Source: Pseudomonas mandelii
GTDB lineage: Bacteria; Pseudomonadota; Gammaproteobacteria; Pseudomonadales; Pseudomonadaceae
Length of the DNA stretch: 64,000 nucleotides
Assembly (NCBI RefSeq): GCF_006438925.1
Contig: NZ_RCZA01000004.1
Location: 124,001 to 188,000 of the forward strand
Direction of reading: 5' to 3'
Below are positions 26,206 through 35,709 of this stretch, piece after piece (the stretch's first letter is position 1; each line of letters opens with the position of its first letter). The notes below the pieces were generated by a model that saw only the letters and a list, made by a program, of their open reading frames with translations, searched no databases and was not told where the DNA came from. Position numbers and translations under genes: made by a program.

Positions 26206-27510
26206 GTGAACCCACCGCGTGTACGACAAGGCTTGGTGCTGGGCATGAGCACGCTGGCCTTCACTGTGTGTTTCATGGTCTGGATGATGTTTGCCGTGCT
26301 CGGGGTGCCGATCAAGGACCTTCTCCAGCTCAACGAAACCCAGTTCGGCCTGCTGGCCGCGACCCCGGTGCTGACCGGCTCGCTGGTGCGGTTGCCGCTG
26401 GGCCTGCTGACCGACCGCTTTGGCGGGCGCAGCGTGTTCTTCCTGCTGATGCTGGCCTGTGTGGCGCCGCTGTACCTGATCAGTCACGCCACCGCCTACT
26501 GGCAGTTCCTGGTGCTGGGCTTGTTCGTCGGCCTGGCCGGTGGCTCGTTCTCGGTCGGGATTGCCTACGTCGCCAAATGGTTCGACAAAGAGAATCAGGG
26601 CTTCGCGATGGGCATCTTCGGCGCCGGCAACGCCGGGGCTGCGGTGACCAAGTTTCTCGCCCCGGCACTGATCGCGGCTGGCAGTTGGCAGCTGGTGCCG
26701 AAAGTCTTCAGCGCGATCCTCTTTATTACTGCGCTGTTGTTCTGGTTCCTCAGCGCTGAAAACAAGGACCACCGCAGTGCCACCGGCGCGACTTTGCGTG
26801 AGCAATTGAGCTCGCTGAAGGACCCGGCGGTGTGGCGCTACTGCCAGTACTACTCGATCGTTTTCGGTGGTTACGTCGCCCTCGCGCTGTGGATGACCAA
26901 GTACTACGTGCAGGAATACGGTTTCAGCCTGCAAAGCGCGGCGCTGCTGGCGGCCTGTTTTTCCCTGCCCGGTGGCGTGCTGCGTGCGGTCGGCGGCTGG
27001 ATGTCGGATCGCTGGGGTGCCCAAAGCGTGACCTGGTGGGTGTTGTGGGTCAGCTGGATCTGCCTGTTCCTGCTCTCGTATCCCCAGACCCAACTGCAAG
27101 TGCAAACGATCGACGGCCCGGTGGATTTCCATATCGGTCTCAACCCTGCGCTGTTCACTGCGCTGCTGTTCGTCATGGGCATCGCCTTCGCGTTCGGCAA
27201 GGCCTCGGTCTTCAAATACATCGCCAACGACTACCCGAAAAACATGGGCGCGGTGTCCGGCATTGTCGGCCTCGCCGGTGGCCTGGGCGGCTTCGTGCTG
27301 CCGATCCTGTTCGGCGCCCTGGTGGACCTCACCGGCGTGCGCTCTTCCTGCTTCATGTTGATGTACGGCGTGGTCTGGGTCTCCCTCACCTGGATGTACT
27401 TCAGCGAAATACGCAAAAGCCCGGTGCTGGGTAAAGCGCCGCTGCTGACCCCGTCCCCGATTTCCAGCATTGCCCTAGGAGAAGAACATGTCCGTTCTGC
27501 AAAAGCCTGA
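26206..27510 (+). CDS. narK1: NarK1, nitrate transporter of the major facilitator family
   Basis: 434 residues from a GTG at 26206 with GGAGAG about 7 bp upstream. Twelve membrane helices; nitrate signature motifs GGSFSVGIAYVAKWF and the second, glycine-rich GIVGLAGGLGGFVLP. The type I NarK architecture suggests proton-coupled nitrate import. It overlaps narK2 by 23 bp and is first in narK1K2GHJI. Transcription should need oxygen limitation and nitrate, through the FNR-type box at 26133 and the NarL site at 26079. Confidence 0.94.
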   Translation: MNPPRVRQGLVLGMSTLAFTVCFMVWMMFAVLGVPIKDLLQLNETQFGLLAATPVLTGSLVRLPLGLLTDRFGGRSVFFLLMLACVAPLYLISHATAYWQFLVLGLFVGLAGGSFSVGIAYVAKWFDKENQGFAMGIFGAGNAGAAVTKFLAPALIAAGSWQLVPKVFSAILFITALLFWFLSAENKDHRSATGATLREQLSSLKDPAVWRYCQYYSIVFGGYVALALWMTKYYVQEYGFSLQSAALLAACFSLPGGVLRAVGGWMSDRWGAQSVTWWVLWVSWICLFLLSYPQTQLQVQTIDGPVDFHIGLNPALFTALLFVMGIAFAFGKASVFKYIANDYPKNMGAVSGIVGLAGGLGGFVLPILFGALVDLTGVRSSCFMLMYGVVWVSLTWMYFSEIRKSPVLGKAPLLTPSPISSIALGEEHVRSAKA

Positions 27511-28885
27511 CATAGGCCCGGTCATTCATGACTGGCGCCCCGAGGACCCAGCATTCTGGGGACGTAGCGGCAAACAGACCGCCACGCGCAACTTGTGGAT
27601 TTCCATTCCTGCGCTGCTGCTGGCCTTTGCGGTGTGGATGGTCTGGAGCACGGTGATCGTGCGTTTGAACGCCATCGGCTTCACCTTCACCACCGACCAG
27701 TTGTTCTGGCTGGCGGCGTTGCCGGGCCTGTCCGGGGCGACCTTGCGCGTCTTCTATTCCTTTATGGTGCCGATCTTCGGCGGCCGTCGCTGGACGGCCC
27801 TGAGCACCGCGTCCCTGTTGGTGCCCTCGATCTGGATGGGCTTCGCCGTGCAGGACCCGAGCACCTCCTACAGCGTGTTCGTGTTGATTGCCTTGCTCTG
27901 CGGTTTCGGTGGCGGCAACTTTGCCTCGAGCATGTCCAACATCAGTTTCTTCTATCCCAAGTCGCAGCAGGGCACGGCCCTTGGCCTCAACGCCGGGCTG
28001 GGTAACCTGGGCGTCTCGGTGATGCAGTTCTGTGTACCGCTGGTGATTACCTTCGGCGTGTTCGGTTTCATGGGCGGTAAGCCGCAAGCACTGCCGGATG
28101 GCGGTCAGTTGTGGTTGCAGAACGCCGGCTTCATCTGGGTACCGTTTATTGTCCTGGTGACGGTGCTGGCCTGGTTCGGCATGAATGACCTGTCCAGTGC
28201 CCGCGCTTCTTTCAGCGAGCAGGCCGTCATCTTCAAACGCAAACACAATTGGCTGATGTGCTGGTTGTACCTGGCGACCTTCGGTTCGTTCATCGGTTTC
28301 TCCGCCGCGTTTCCGTTGCTGATCAAAACGTCGTTCCCTGACGTCATTGCCTTGAAATTCGCCTTCCTCGGCCCGTTGGTGGGTGCGCTGGTACGCCCAT
28401 TGGGTGGCTGGCTGGCGGACAAGCTCGGCGGCGCAAAGGTGACCTTGTGGAACTTCGTGTTGATGATCGTGATGGTCTTCTGCGTTTTGCACTTCTTGCC
28501 GCAAAACGGCTCCGGCGGCAACTTCTACGGCTTCCTCGGCATGTTCATGCTGCTGTTCATCACCACGGGCATCGGCAACGGCTCCACCTTCCGGATGATC
28601 CCGGTGATCTTCCGCACCCAACATGAAAAAGCCTCGGCCGGAAAACCACCCGCCGTGCGCGAACAAGCGCTGAAGAATGCCGGCAAAGAGTCGGCCGCGG
28701 TCCTGGGCTTCAGCTCGGCCATGGGCGCCTTCGGTGCGTTCTTCATTCCCAAATCCTTCGGCTCTTCGATGGCCCTGACCGGCGGCCCGGAGATGGCCTT
28801 CTACATGTTCGTCGTCTTTTACCTGAGCTGCATCGTGGTGACCTGGTGGTGGTACGCGCGCAAAGGCGCCGCGACACCCTGCTGA
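27488..28885 (+). CDS. narK2: NarK2, nitrate/nitrite antiporter
   Basis: 465 residues with 12 predicted membrane helices. Nitrate signature GFGGGNFASSMSNISFFYP is present, and the N-terminal cytoplasmic segment IHDWRPEDPAFW is typical of type II NarK proteins, which exchange nitrate for nitrite. The start lies inside the end of narK1, preceded by AGGAGAAG. The gap to narG is 69 bp with no terminator, so the whole nar operon is probably one transcript. Confidence 0.94.
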   Translation: MSVLQKPDIGPVIHDWRPEDPAFWGRSGKQTATRNLWISIPALLLAFAVWMVWSTVIVRLNAIGFTFTTDQLFWLAALPGLSGATLRVFYSFMVPIFGGRRWTALSTASLLVPSIWMGFAVQDPSTSYSVFVLIALLCGFGGGNFASSMSNISFFYPKSQQGTALGLNAGLGNLGVSVMQFCVPLVITFGVFGFMGGKPQALPDGGQLWLQNAGFIWVPFIVLVTVLAWFGMNDLSSARASFSEQAVIFKRKHNWLMCWLYLATFGSFIGFSAAFPLLIKTSFPDVIALKFAFLGPLVGALVRPLGGWLADKLGGAKVTLWNFVLMIVMVFCVLHFLPQNGSGGNFYGFLGMFMLLFITTGIGNGSTFRMIPVIFRTQHEKASAGKPPAVREQALKNAGKESAAVLGFSSAMGAFGAFFIPKSFGSSMALTGGPEMAFYMFVVFYLSCIVVTWWWYARKGAATPC

Positions 28886-28954
28886 GACGACCCGAATCCA
28901 ACCATTGCGTGGGCGGGGCACAGACTCCGCGACAAAGCCTGAGAGGACTACACC

Positions 28955-31900
28955 GTGAGTCATTTACTGGATCAATTGCGGTTTTTCAACCGTAAGCAAA
29001 ACGAGTTTTCCGACGGTCATGGCGAGACCCGCAAAGAGTCTCGCGACTGGGAGAACGTTTACCGTTCACGCTGGCAGTACGACAAGATCGTGCGTTCCAC
29101 CCACGGGGTGAACTGCACCGGTTCCTGCTCGTGGAAAATCTACGTCAAGAACGGCCTGATCACCTGGGAAACCCAGCAGACCGACTACCCGCGTACCCGC
29201 AACGATCTGCCCAACCATGAGCCCCGTGGCTGTCCGCGTGGTGCCAGTTACAGCTGGTACATCTACAGCGCCAACCGGCTCAAGTACCCGAAAATCCGCA
29301 AGCCATTGCTCAAGCTCTGGCGCGATGCGCGGCAAACCATGGCGCCGGTGGAAGCCTGGGCCAGCATTGTCGAGGACAAGGCCAAGGCCGACTCCTATAA
29401 AAGCAAGCGTGGCATGGGTGGCTTCATTCGTTCCAACTGGGAGGAAGTCAACGAGATCATCGCTGCCGCCAACGTCTATACGATCAAGCAATACGGCCCT
29501 GACCGCATCGTCGGCTTCTCGCCGATCCCGGCCATGTCGATGGTCAGCTACGCCGCAGGTTCGCGTTATCTGTCGCTGATCGGCGGCGCGTGCCTGAGTT
29601 TCTATGACTGGTACTGCGACTTGCCTCCGGCCTCGCCGATGGTCTGGGGCGAGCAGACCGACGTGCCGGAGTCGGCCGACTGGTACAACTCCAACTACAT
29701 CATTGCCTGGGGCTCCAACGTCCCGCAGACCCGTACCCCCGACGCGCACTTCTTTACCGAAGTCCGGTACAAGGGCACCAAGACCGTCGCGATCACCCCG
29801 GATTACTCGGAAGTCGCCAAGCTCACCGACCTGTGGCTGAACCCTAAACAAGGCACCGATGCGGCGCTGGCCCAGGCGTTCAACCATGTGATCTTCAAAG
29901 AATTCCACCTGGACAAACCAAGCGCCTATTTCACCGACTACGCCAAGCGCTTCACCGATTTGCCGGTGCTGGTACTGCTCAAGCAAATGGTCGACAAGGC
30001 ACCGGGTGCCGGTTACCAGCCGGACCGCTTCCTGCGCGCCAGCGACCTGACCGACAACCTCGGCCAGGAAAACAACCCGGAATGGAAAACCATCGCCCTC
30101 GATGTCAGCGGCGAACTGGTGTCCCCTCAGGGTTCCATCGGCTATCGCTGGGGCGAGAAGGGCAAGTGGAACATCCTTCCCCGTGAAGGCGGCGAAGGCC
30201 GTGAGATCGATCTGAAGCTGAGTCTGATCGGCGATGACGTGGCTGAAGTGGCGTTCCCGTATTTTGCCGGCGAGTCCCACGAGCACTTCCAGCACGTGGC
30301 CGGCGATGCCGTGCAATACCGCCGCGTGCCGGTGCATAACGTAGTGCTGGCGGACGGCAGCGTGGCCAAAGTCGCCACCGTGTTCGACCTGTCGGCCGCC
30401 AACCTGGCGATCGATCGCGGCCTCGGCGGCGATAACGTGGCCAAGGATTACGACGACGCCTCGGTGCCCGGCACCCCGGCGTGGCAGGAGCAGATCACCG
30501 GCGTCAGCCGCGAGAAAGCCATCCAGATTGCCCGTGAGTTCGCCGACAACGCCGACAAGACCAAGGGCCGCTCGATGATCATCGTCGGCGCGGCGATGAA
30601 CCACTGGTACCACATGGACATGAACTACCGCGGGCTGATCAACATGCTCATGCTCTGCGGGTGTGTCGGTCAGACCGGTGGCGGTTGGGCGCACTATGTC
30701 GGTCAGGAAAAACTCCGTCCGCAATGCGGTTGGCTGCCCCTGGCGTTCGGCCTGGACTGGAACCGTCCGCCTCGCCAAATGAACGGCACCAGCTTCTTCT
30801 ACGCCCACAGTTCGCAATGGCGTCACGAGAAAATGAGCATGCACGACGTGCTCTCGCCATTGGCCGATAAATCACAATTCCCCGAGCATGCCCTGGACTA
30901 CAACATCCGCGCCGAACGCGCCGGCTGGTTGCCCAGCGCACCGCAACTCAACACTAACCCTTTGCACATTTGCCGCGACGCCGCGGCGGCCGGCATGGAC
31001 CCGAAAGACTACGTGGTCAAGTCGCTGCAGGATGGTTCGCTGCGTTTCTCCTGTGAACAGCCGGACAGCCCGGTCAACTTCCCGCGCAACATGTTCATCT
31101 GGCGTTCCAACCTGCTGGGCTCCTCGGGCAAGGGCCACGAGTACATGCTCAAGTACCTGCTGGGCACCAAAAACGGGGTGATGAACGAAGACATCGGCCA
31201 GGTCGGCGACTGCAAACCCGAAGAAGCCGAATGGGTGGACGAGGGCGCCATCGGCAAGCTCGATCTGGTCACCACCCTGGACTTCCGCATGTCTTCGACC
31301 TGCGTCTATTCCGACATCGTGTTGCCGACCGCAACCTGGTACGAAAAAGACGACATGAACACCTCGGACATGCACCCGTTCATTCACCCATTGTCGGCCG
31401 CGATCGACCCGGCGTGGGAATCGCGTTCCGACTGGGAAATCTACAAAGGCATCGCCAAGGCTTTTTCCAGCATGTCCGAAGGGCATCTGGGCGTTGAAAA
31501 GGACCTGGTGACCATCCCGTTGATGCACGACAGCGTCGGCGAATTGGCCCAACCGTTTGGCGGCACCGACTGGAAAAGTGCCGGCGTGGCACCGGAGCCG
31601 GGCAAGAACGCGCCGAACCTGCATGTGGTGGAGCGTGACTACCCGAACATCTACAAACAGTTTTCCTCGCTGGGGCCATTGCTGGAGAAAAACGGCAACG
31701 GTGGCAAAGGCATCAACTGGAACACCGACGACGAAGTGAAATTCCTCGGTGAACTCAATCACAAAGAAGGCGACGCCGGTATCAGCCAGGGTCGGCCGAA
31801 AATCGACACGGCCATCGACGCCGCTGAAGTGATTCTGTCCCTGGCGCCGGAAACCAACGGCCAGGTGGCGGTCAAGGCCTGGGCCGCGCTGTCGGAATTC

Positions 31901-32728
31901 ACCGGCATTGACCACAGCCACCTGGCGCTGTCCAAGGCCCACGAGGCCATCCGGTTCCGCGACATTCAGGCACAGCCGCGCAAGATCATTTCCAGCCCGA
32001 CCTGGTCGGGTCTCGAAGACGATCACGTCAGCTACAACGCCGGTTACACCAACGTTCACGAAGGGATTCCATGGCGCACCATTACCGGTCGCCAGCAGTT
32101 CTACCAGGATCACCCGTGGATGCAGGCGTTCGGCGAGCAACTGATGAGTTATCGGCCGCCGGTCAACACCCGCACCATCGAAGGGGTGAAAGGCAAGCGC
32201 AGTAACGGCCACAAGGAAATCGTCCTGAACTGGATCACCCCGCACCAGAAGTGGGGCATCCACAGCACCTACAGCGACAACCTGCTGATGCTCACCCTCA
32301 GCCGTGGCGGGCCGATTGTCTGGCTCTCGGAGAACGACGCGAAAAGCGCCGGCATCGAGGACAACGACTGGATCGAGTGCTTCAACATCAACGGTGCACT
32401 GACCGCCCGTGCGGTGGTCAGCCAACGGGTCAAGGACGGCATGGTGATGATGTACCACGCCCAGGAACGGATCGTGAACGTGCCCGGTTCGGAAACCACC
32501 AAGACCCGTGGCGGCCACCACAACTCGGTCACCCGCGTTGTGCTCAAGCCGACCCACATGATCGGCGGCTATGCCCAGCAGGCCTACGGTTTCAACTATT
32601 ACGGCACGGTCGGTTGCAACCGCGACGAATTCGTCGTGGTGCGCAAAATGTCCAAAGTTGACTGGCTCGATGGTTCAAGTGGCGATGACCTGCCACGTCC
32701 GCTGCCGACCGATATTGAGGAGAACTGA
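28955..32728 (+). CDS. narG: NarG, catalytic alpha subunit of membrane-bound nitrate reductase
   Basis: 1257 residues, close to the usual 1250-1260. The N-terminal FS0 iron-sulfur site has STHGVNCTGSCSW and a later cysteine in EPRGCPRGASYSWY. Mo-bis-MGD binding regions follow, with TPDAHFFTEVRYKGT and SSTCVYSDIVLPTATWYEKDD. Starts with GTG at 28955. NarG reduces nitrate to nitrite at the cytoplasmic face of the membrane. It needs MoaA, MoaB and MoeA (all in this window) for its cofactor and NarJ for assembly. Confidence 0.98.
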   Translation: MSHLLDQLRFFNRKQNEFSDGHGETRKESRDWENVYRSRWQYDKIVRSTHGVNCTGSCSWKIYVKNGLITWETQQTDYPRTRNDLPNHEPRGCPRGASYSWYIYSANRLKYPKIRKPLLKLWRDARQTMAPVEAWASIVEDKAKADSYKSKRGMGGFIRSNWEEVNEIIAAANVYTIKQYGPDRIVGFSPIPAMSMVSYAAGSRYLSLIGGACLSFYDWYCDLPPASPMVWGEQTDVPESADWYNSNYIIAWGSNVPQTRTPDAHFFTEVRYKGTKTVAITPDYSEVAKLTDLWLNPKQGTDAALAQAFNHVIFKEFHLDKPSAYFTDYAKRFTDLPVLVLLKQMVDKAPGAGYQPDRFLRASDLTDNLGQENNPEWKTIALDVSGELVSPQGSIGYRWGEKGKWNILPREGGEGREIDLKLSLIGDDVAEVAFPYFAGESHEHFQHVAGDAVQYRRVPVHNVVLADGSVAKVATVFDLSAANLAIDRGLGGDNVAKDYDDASVPGTPAWQEQITGVSREKAIQIAREFADNADKTKGRSMIIVGAAMNHWYHMDMNYRGLINMLMLCGCVGQTGGGWAHYVGQEKLRPQCGWLPLAFGLDWNRPPRQMNGTSFFYAHSSQWRHEKMSMHDVLSPLADKSQFPEHALDYNIRAERAGWLPSAPQLNTNPLHICRDAAAAGMDPKDYVVKSLQDGSLRFSCEQPDSPVNFPRNMFIWRSNLLGSSGKGHEYMLKYLLGTKNGVMNEDIGQVGDCKPEEAEWVDEGAIGKLDLVTTLDFRMSSTCVYSDIVLPTATWYEKDDMNTSDMHPFIHPLSAAIDPAWESRSDWEIYKGIAKAFSSMSEGHLGVEKDLVTIPLMHDSVGELAQPFGGTDWKSAGVAPEPGKNAPNLHVVERDYPNIYKQFSSLGPLLEKNGNGGKGINWNTDDEVKFLGELNHKEGDAGISQGRPKIDTAIDAAEVILSLAPETNGQVAVKAWAALSEFTGIDHSHLALSKAHEAIRFRDIQAQPRKIISSPTWSGLEDDHVSYNAGYTNVHEGIPWRTITGRQQFYQDHPWMQAFGEQLMSYRPPVNTRTIEGVKGKRSNGHKEIVLNWITPHQKWGIHSTYSDNLLMLTLSRGGPIVWLSENDAKSAGIEDNDWIECFNINGALTARAVVSQRVKDGMVMMYHAQERIVNVPGSETTKTRGGHHNSVTRVVLKPTHMIGGYAQQAYGFNYYGTVGCNRDEFVVVRKMSKVDWLDGSSGDDLPRPLPTDIEEN

Positions 32729-32729
32729 G

Positions 32730-34268
32730 ATGAAGATTCGCTCACAAATCGGCATGGTTCTGAACCTGGACAAATGCATCGGTTGCCACACCTGTTCGAT
32801 CACCTGCAAAAACGTCTGGACCAGCCGCGAAGGCATGGAATACGCCTGGTTCAACAACGTCGAATCGAAACCCGGGATCGGCTACCCGAAAGAATGGGAA
32901 AACCAGGACAAGTGGAAGGGCGGCTGGATCCGCAATGCCAACGGCACGATCAACCCGCGTATCGGCGGTAAATTCCGCGTGTTGGCGAACATTTTCGCCA
33001 ACCCGGACCTGCCGAGCCTCGACGACTACTACGAACCGTTCGACTTCGATTACCAGCACCTGCACACCGCACCGCTGGGCGAGCATCAACCCACCGCGCG
33101 CCCGCGTTCGCTGATCTCCGGCAAGCGCATGGAGAAAATCGAGTGGGGCCCGAACTGGGAAGAAATCCTCGGCACCGAATTCGCCAAACGTCGTAAGGAC
33201 AAGAACTTCGACAAGATCCAAGCGGACATTTACGGCGAGTACGAAAACACCTTCATGATGTATTTGCCGCGCCTGTGCGAGCACTGCCTCAACCCGACGT
33301 GCGCAGCGGCTTGCCCCAGCGGGGCGATCTACAAGCGTGAAGAAGACGGCATCGTCCTGATTGACCAGGAGAAATGCCGTGGCTGGCGGATGTGCATCAG
33401 CGGCTGCCCGTACAAGAAGATCTATTTCAACTGGAAGAGCGGCAAGTCCGAGAAATGCATCTTCTGCTACCCGCGTATCGAAGCCGGGATGCCGACCGTT
33501 TGCGCGGAAACCTGTGTTGGGCGCATCCGCTACCTCGGTGTGCTGCTGTATGACGCCGACCGCATCAGCGAAGTGGCGAGCACCGCCAATGAGCAGGACC
33601 TGTACGAGAAACAGCTGGAGATCTTCCTCGATCCGAACGACCCGGCGGTGATTCGTCAGGCCCTGGAAGACGGTGTACCGCAATCGGTGATCGATTCCGC
33701 CCAACGTTCGCCGGTCTACAAAATGGCCGTGGACTGGAAACTCGCACTGCCGCTGCACCCGGAATACCGCACCTTGCCGATGGTTTGGTACGTACCGCCG
33801 CTGTCGCCGATCCAGAACGCCGCCACTGCCGGCACCGTCGGTATGAACGGGGTGATCCCGGACGTCGACAGCCTGCGTATTCCACTGAAGTACCTGGCCA
33901 ACCTGCTGACGGCGGGCGATGAAAAACCGGTCAAGCGTGCGCTTAAACGCTTGCTGGCGATGCGCGCCTACAAACGTTCCGAGCAAGTCGACGGGGTTCA
34001 GGACCTGCAGGTGCTGGCGGATGTCGGCCTGAGCGTGGCCCAGGTCGAGGAGATGTATCGCTACCTGGCAATCGCCAACTACGAAGACCGCTTTGTTGTA
34101 CCGAGCGCCCACCGTGAAGACGCCATGAGCGACACCTTTGCCGAGCGTTCCGGGTGCGGTTTCAGTTTCGGCAGCGGTTGCAGCGGCAGCTCCGACACCA
34201 ACATGTTCGGCGCCAAGAAAGCCAACCGTCGCGACATCCTGAAAACCGTCCAGTTGTGGGAGGAATGA
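32730..34268 (+). CDS. narH: NarH, iron-sulfur beta subunit of nitrate reductase
   Basis: 512 residues from ATG 32730, 1 bp after the narG stop and behind GAGGAG; a longer frame inside narG is rejected. Four cysteine groups are visible: CIGCHTCSITC, CEHCLNPTCAAAC, CRGWRMCISGC (Trp replaces the fourth Cys, giving a [3Fe-4S] cluster) and CIFCYPRIEAG with CAETC. It moves electrons from NarI hemes to NarG. The stop overlaps an in-frame ATG of narJ. Confidence 0.97.
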   Translation: MKIRSQIGMVLNLDKCIGCHTCSITCKNVWTSREGMEYAWFNNVESKPGIGYPKEWENQDKWKGGWIRNANGTINPRIGGKFRVLANIFANPDLPSLDDYYEPFDFDYQHLHTAPLGEHQPTARPRSLISGKRMEKIEWGPNWEEILGTEFAKRRKDKNFDKIQADIYGEYENTFMMYLPRLCEHCLNPTCAAACPSGAIYKREEDGIVLIDQEKCRGWRMCISGCPYKKIYFNWKSGKSEKCIFCYPRIEAGMPTVCAETCVGRIRYLGVLLYDADRISEVASTANEQDLYEKQLEIFLDPNDPAVIRQALEDGVPQSVIDSAQRSPVYKMAVDWKLALPLHPEYRTLPMVWYVPPLSPIQNAATAGTVGMNGVIPDVDSLRIPLKYLANLLTAGDEKPVKRALKRLLAMRAYKRSEQVDGVQDLQVLADVGLSVAQVEEMYRYLAIANYEDRFVVPSAHREDAMSDTFAERSGCGFSFGSGCSGSSDTNMFGAKKANRRDILKTVQLWEE

Positions 34269-34270
34269 GC

Positions 34271-35026
34271 ATGCAAATTCTCAAAGTGATTTCGCTGCTG
34301 CTCGATTACCCGACCGAGACGCTGATTGGCGGTCGCGATGAACTGGAGCAAGCGATCATCCAGTCACGGGAAATCAGCCCGAAGCAGCGCGGTGCGTTGT
34401 TCGAGTTGCTCGAACTGATCTGCGCCAATGACCTGATGGACGGGCAGGAGCACTACGGTGCGCTGTTCGGCCGGGGGCGCTCGCTGTCGCTGCTGTTGTT
34501 CGAACATGTGCACGGTGAATCCCGTGACCGTGGCCAGGCCATGGTCGACATGATGGCGCAGTACGAAGAAGCCGGTTTTGCCATCGGCGTCAAAGAGCTG
34601 CCCGATTACATCCCGCTGTACCTGGAATTCCTGTCGACCCGCGAAGACATCGAGGCCCGCGAGGGCCTGGCGGATGTTTCGCACTTGCTGGCCTTGCTCG
34701 CGGCACGTCTGGAAGAACGCGAAAGCGCCTATGCCAGCTGCTTCCGGGCACTGCTGCAAATTGCCGGGGCCGAGCCGCATCAGGCGGTCGCCGACCTGCG
34801 GGCACAGGTGGCGGCGGAACCTCGCGACGACTCCCTCGAAGCCCTCGACAAGATCTGGGAAGAGGAGGCCGTGGACTTCCTCCAGGCCGAACAGCAGGAC
34901 CGTTGCAGTTCGCTGCCAAGCTCACCGGGCAAGGCCCGGGAAGAAAGCGCGGTCCCGTTGCACTGGGTAGATTTTCAGCATGAAGGGCTGGCCGCCGTGC
35001 CAGCCAAGGAGGTAGGCAATGTCTAA
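34271..35026 (+). CDS. narJ: NarJ, nitrate reductase assembly chaperone
   Basis: 251 residues from ATG 34271 (MQILKVISLLLDYP), preferred over ATG 34265 because GGGAGGA is 7 bp away. All-helical TorD-like chaperone with LFEHVHGESRDRGQAMVDM and KELPDYIPLYLEFLS signatures. It guides insertion of the molybdenum cofactor into NarG and attachment to NarI; it is not part of the final enzyme. It overlaps narI by 8 bp. Confidence 0.94.
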   Translation: MQILKVISLLLDYPTETLIGGRDELEQAIIQSREISPKQRGALFELLELICANDLMDGQEHYGALFGRGRSLSLLLFEHVHGESRDRGQAMVDMMAQYEEAGFAIGVKELPDYIPLYLEFLSTREDIEAREGLADVSHLLALLAARLEERESAYASCFRALLQIAGAEPHQAVADLRAQVAAEPRDDSLEALDKIWEEEAVDFLQAEQQDRCSSLPSSPGKAREESAVPLHWVDFQHEGLAAVPAKEVGNV

Positions 35027-35699
35027 ATGGAATCTATTGTTGTTCGGGGTCTATCCCTACGTCGCCCTGGCCATTTGCCTGATTGGCAGTTGGGCCCGCT
35101 TTGACCTGTCGCAATACAGCTGGAAAGCTGGTTCGAGCCAGATGCTCAACCAACGCGGCATGCGCGTGGCGAGCAACTTCTTCCACATCGGTGTGTTGTT
35201 CGTGCTGGCGGGGCATTTCGTCGGCCTGCTGACCCCGGCGTCGATTTATCACCACGTGATCAGCACTGAGAACAAGCAGTTGCTGGCAATGGTCTCGGGC
35301 GGGCTCTTCGGTCTGCTGTGCCTGATCGGCCTGCTGATGCTGGTCAACCGGCGGCTCAACGATCCTCGGGTCCGTGCCACCTCCAGTCCTTCGGACATCC
35401 TGATTCTGCTGGTGCTGCTGGCGCAATTGCTGCTCGGTCTGCTGACCATCGTCGCGTCCACCGGACACATGGACGGTTCGGTGATGGTGATGCTCGCCGA
35501 TTGGGCGCAGAACACCGTGCTGTTGCGTCCGGTGGAAGCCGCGGCGGCCATCGCGCCGGTCGGGCTGATCTACAAGTTGCACGTGTTTCTCGGCTTGACC
35601 CTGTTTGTGCTGTTCCCCTTCACCCGTCTCGTACACATGATCAGCGCACCGATCTGGTACCTGGGGCGTCGTTATCAAATCGTTCGTCAGAAGTACTGA
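35019..35699 (+). CDS. narI: NarI, diheme cytochrome b gamma subunit of nitrate reductase
   Basis: 226 residues with five membrane helices. Heme b ligand histidines are in FFHIGVLFVLAGHFVG and in LHVFLGLTLFVLFPFTRLVH. It oxidises quinol at the periplasmic side and feeds electrons to NarH. GGAGG before ATG 35019; the start is within the narJ 3' end. It is followed by a parvulin gene after 10 bp. Confidence 0.96.
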   Translation: MSKWNLLLFGVYPYVALAICLIGSWARFDLSQYSWKAGSSQMLNQRGMRVASNFFHIGVLFVLAGHFVGLLTPASIYHHVISTENKQLLAMVSGGLFGLLCLIGLLMLVNRRLNDPRVRATSSPSDILILLVLLAQLLLGLLTIVASTGHMDGSVMVMLADWAQNTVLLRPVEAAAAIAPVGLIYKLHVFLGLTLFVLFPFTRLVHMISAPIWYLGRRYQIVRQKY

Positions 35700-35709
35700 G
35701 GAGACAATC

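Noticed and set aside
29066-30844. 592-codon open frame on the minus strand opposite narG
   Set aside because: It is a mirror of GC-rich narG codons; narG matches its family through the whole stretch and the antisense product resembles nothing.
30872-32557. 561-codon open frame antisense to the 3' half of narG
   Set aside because: Composition artefact; no recognisable domain.
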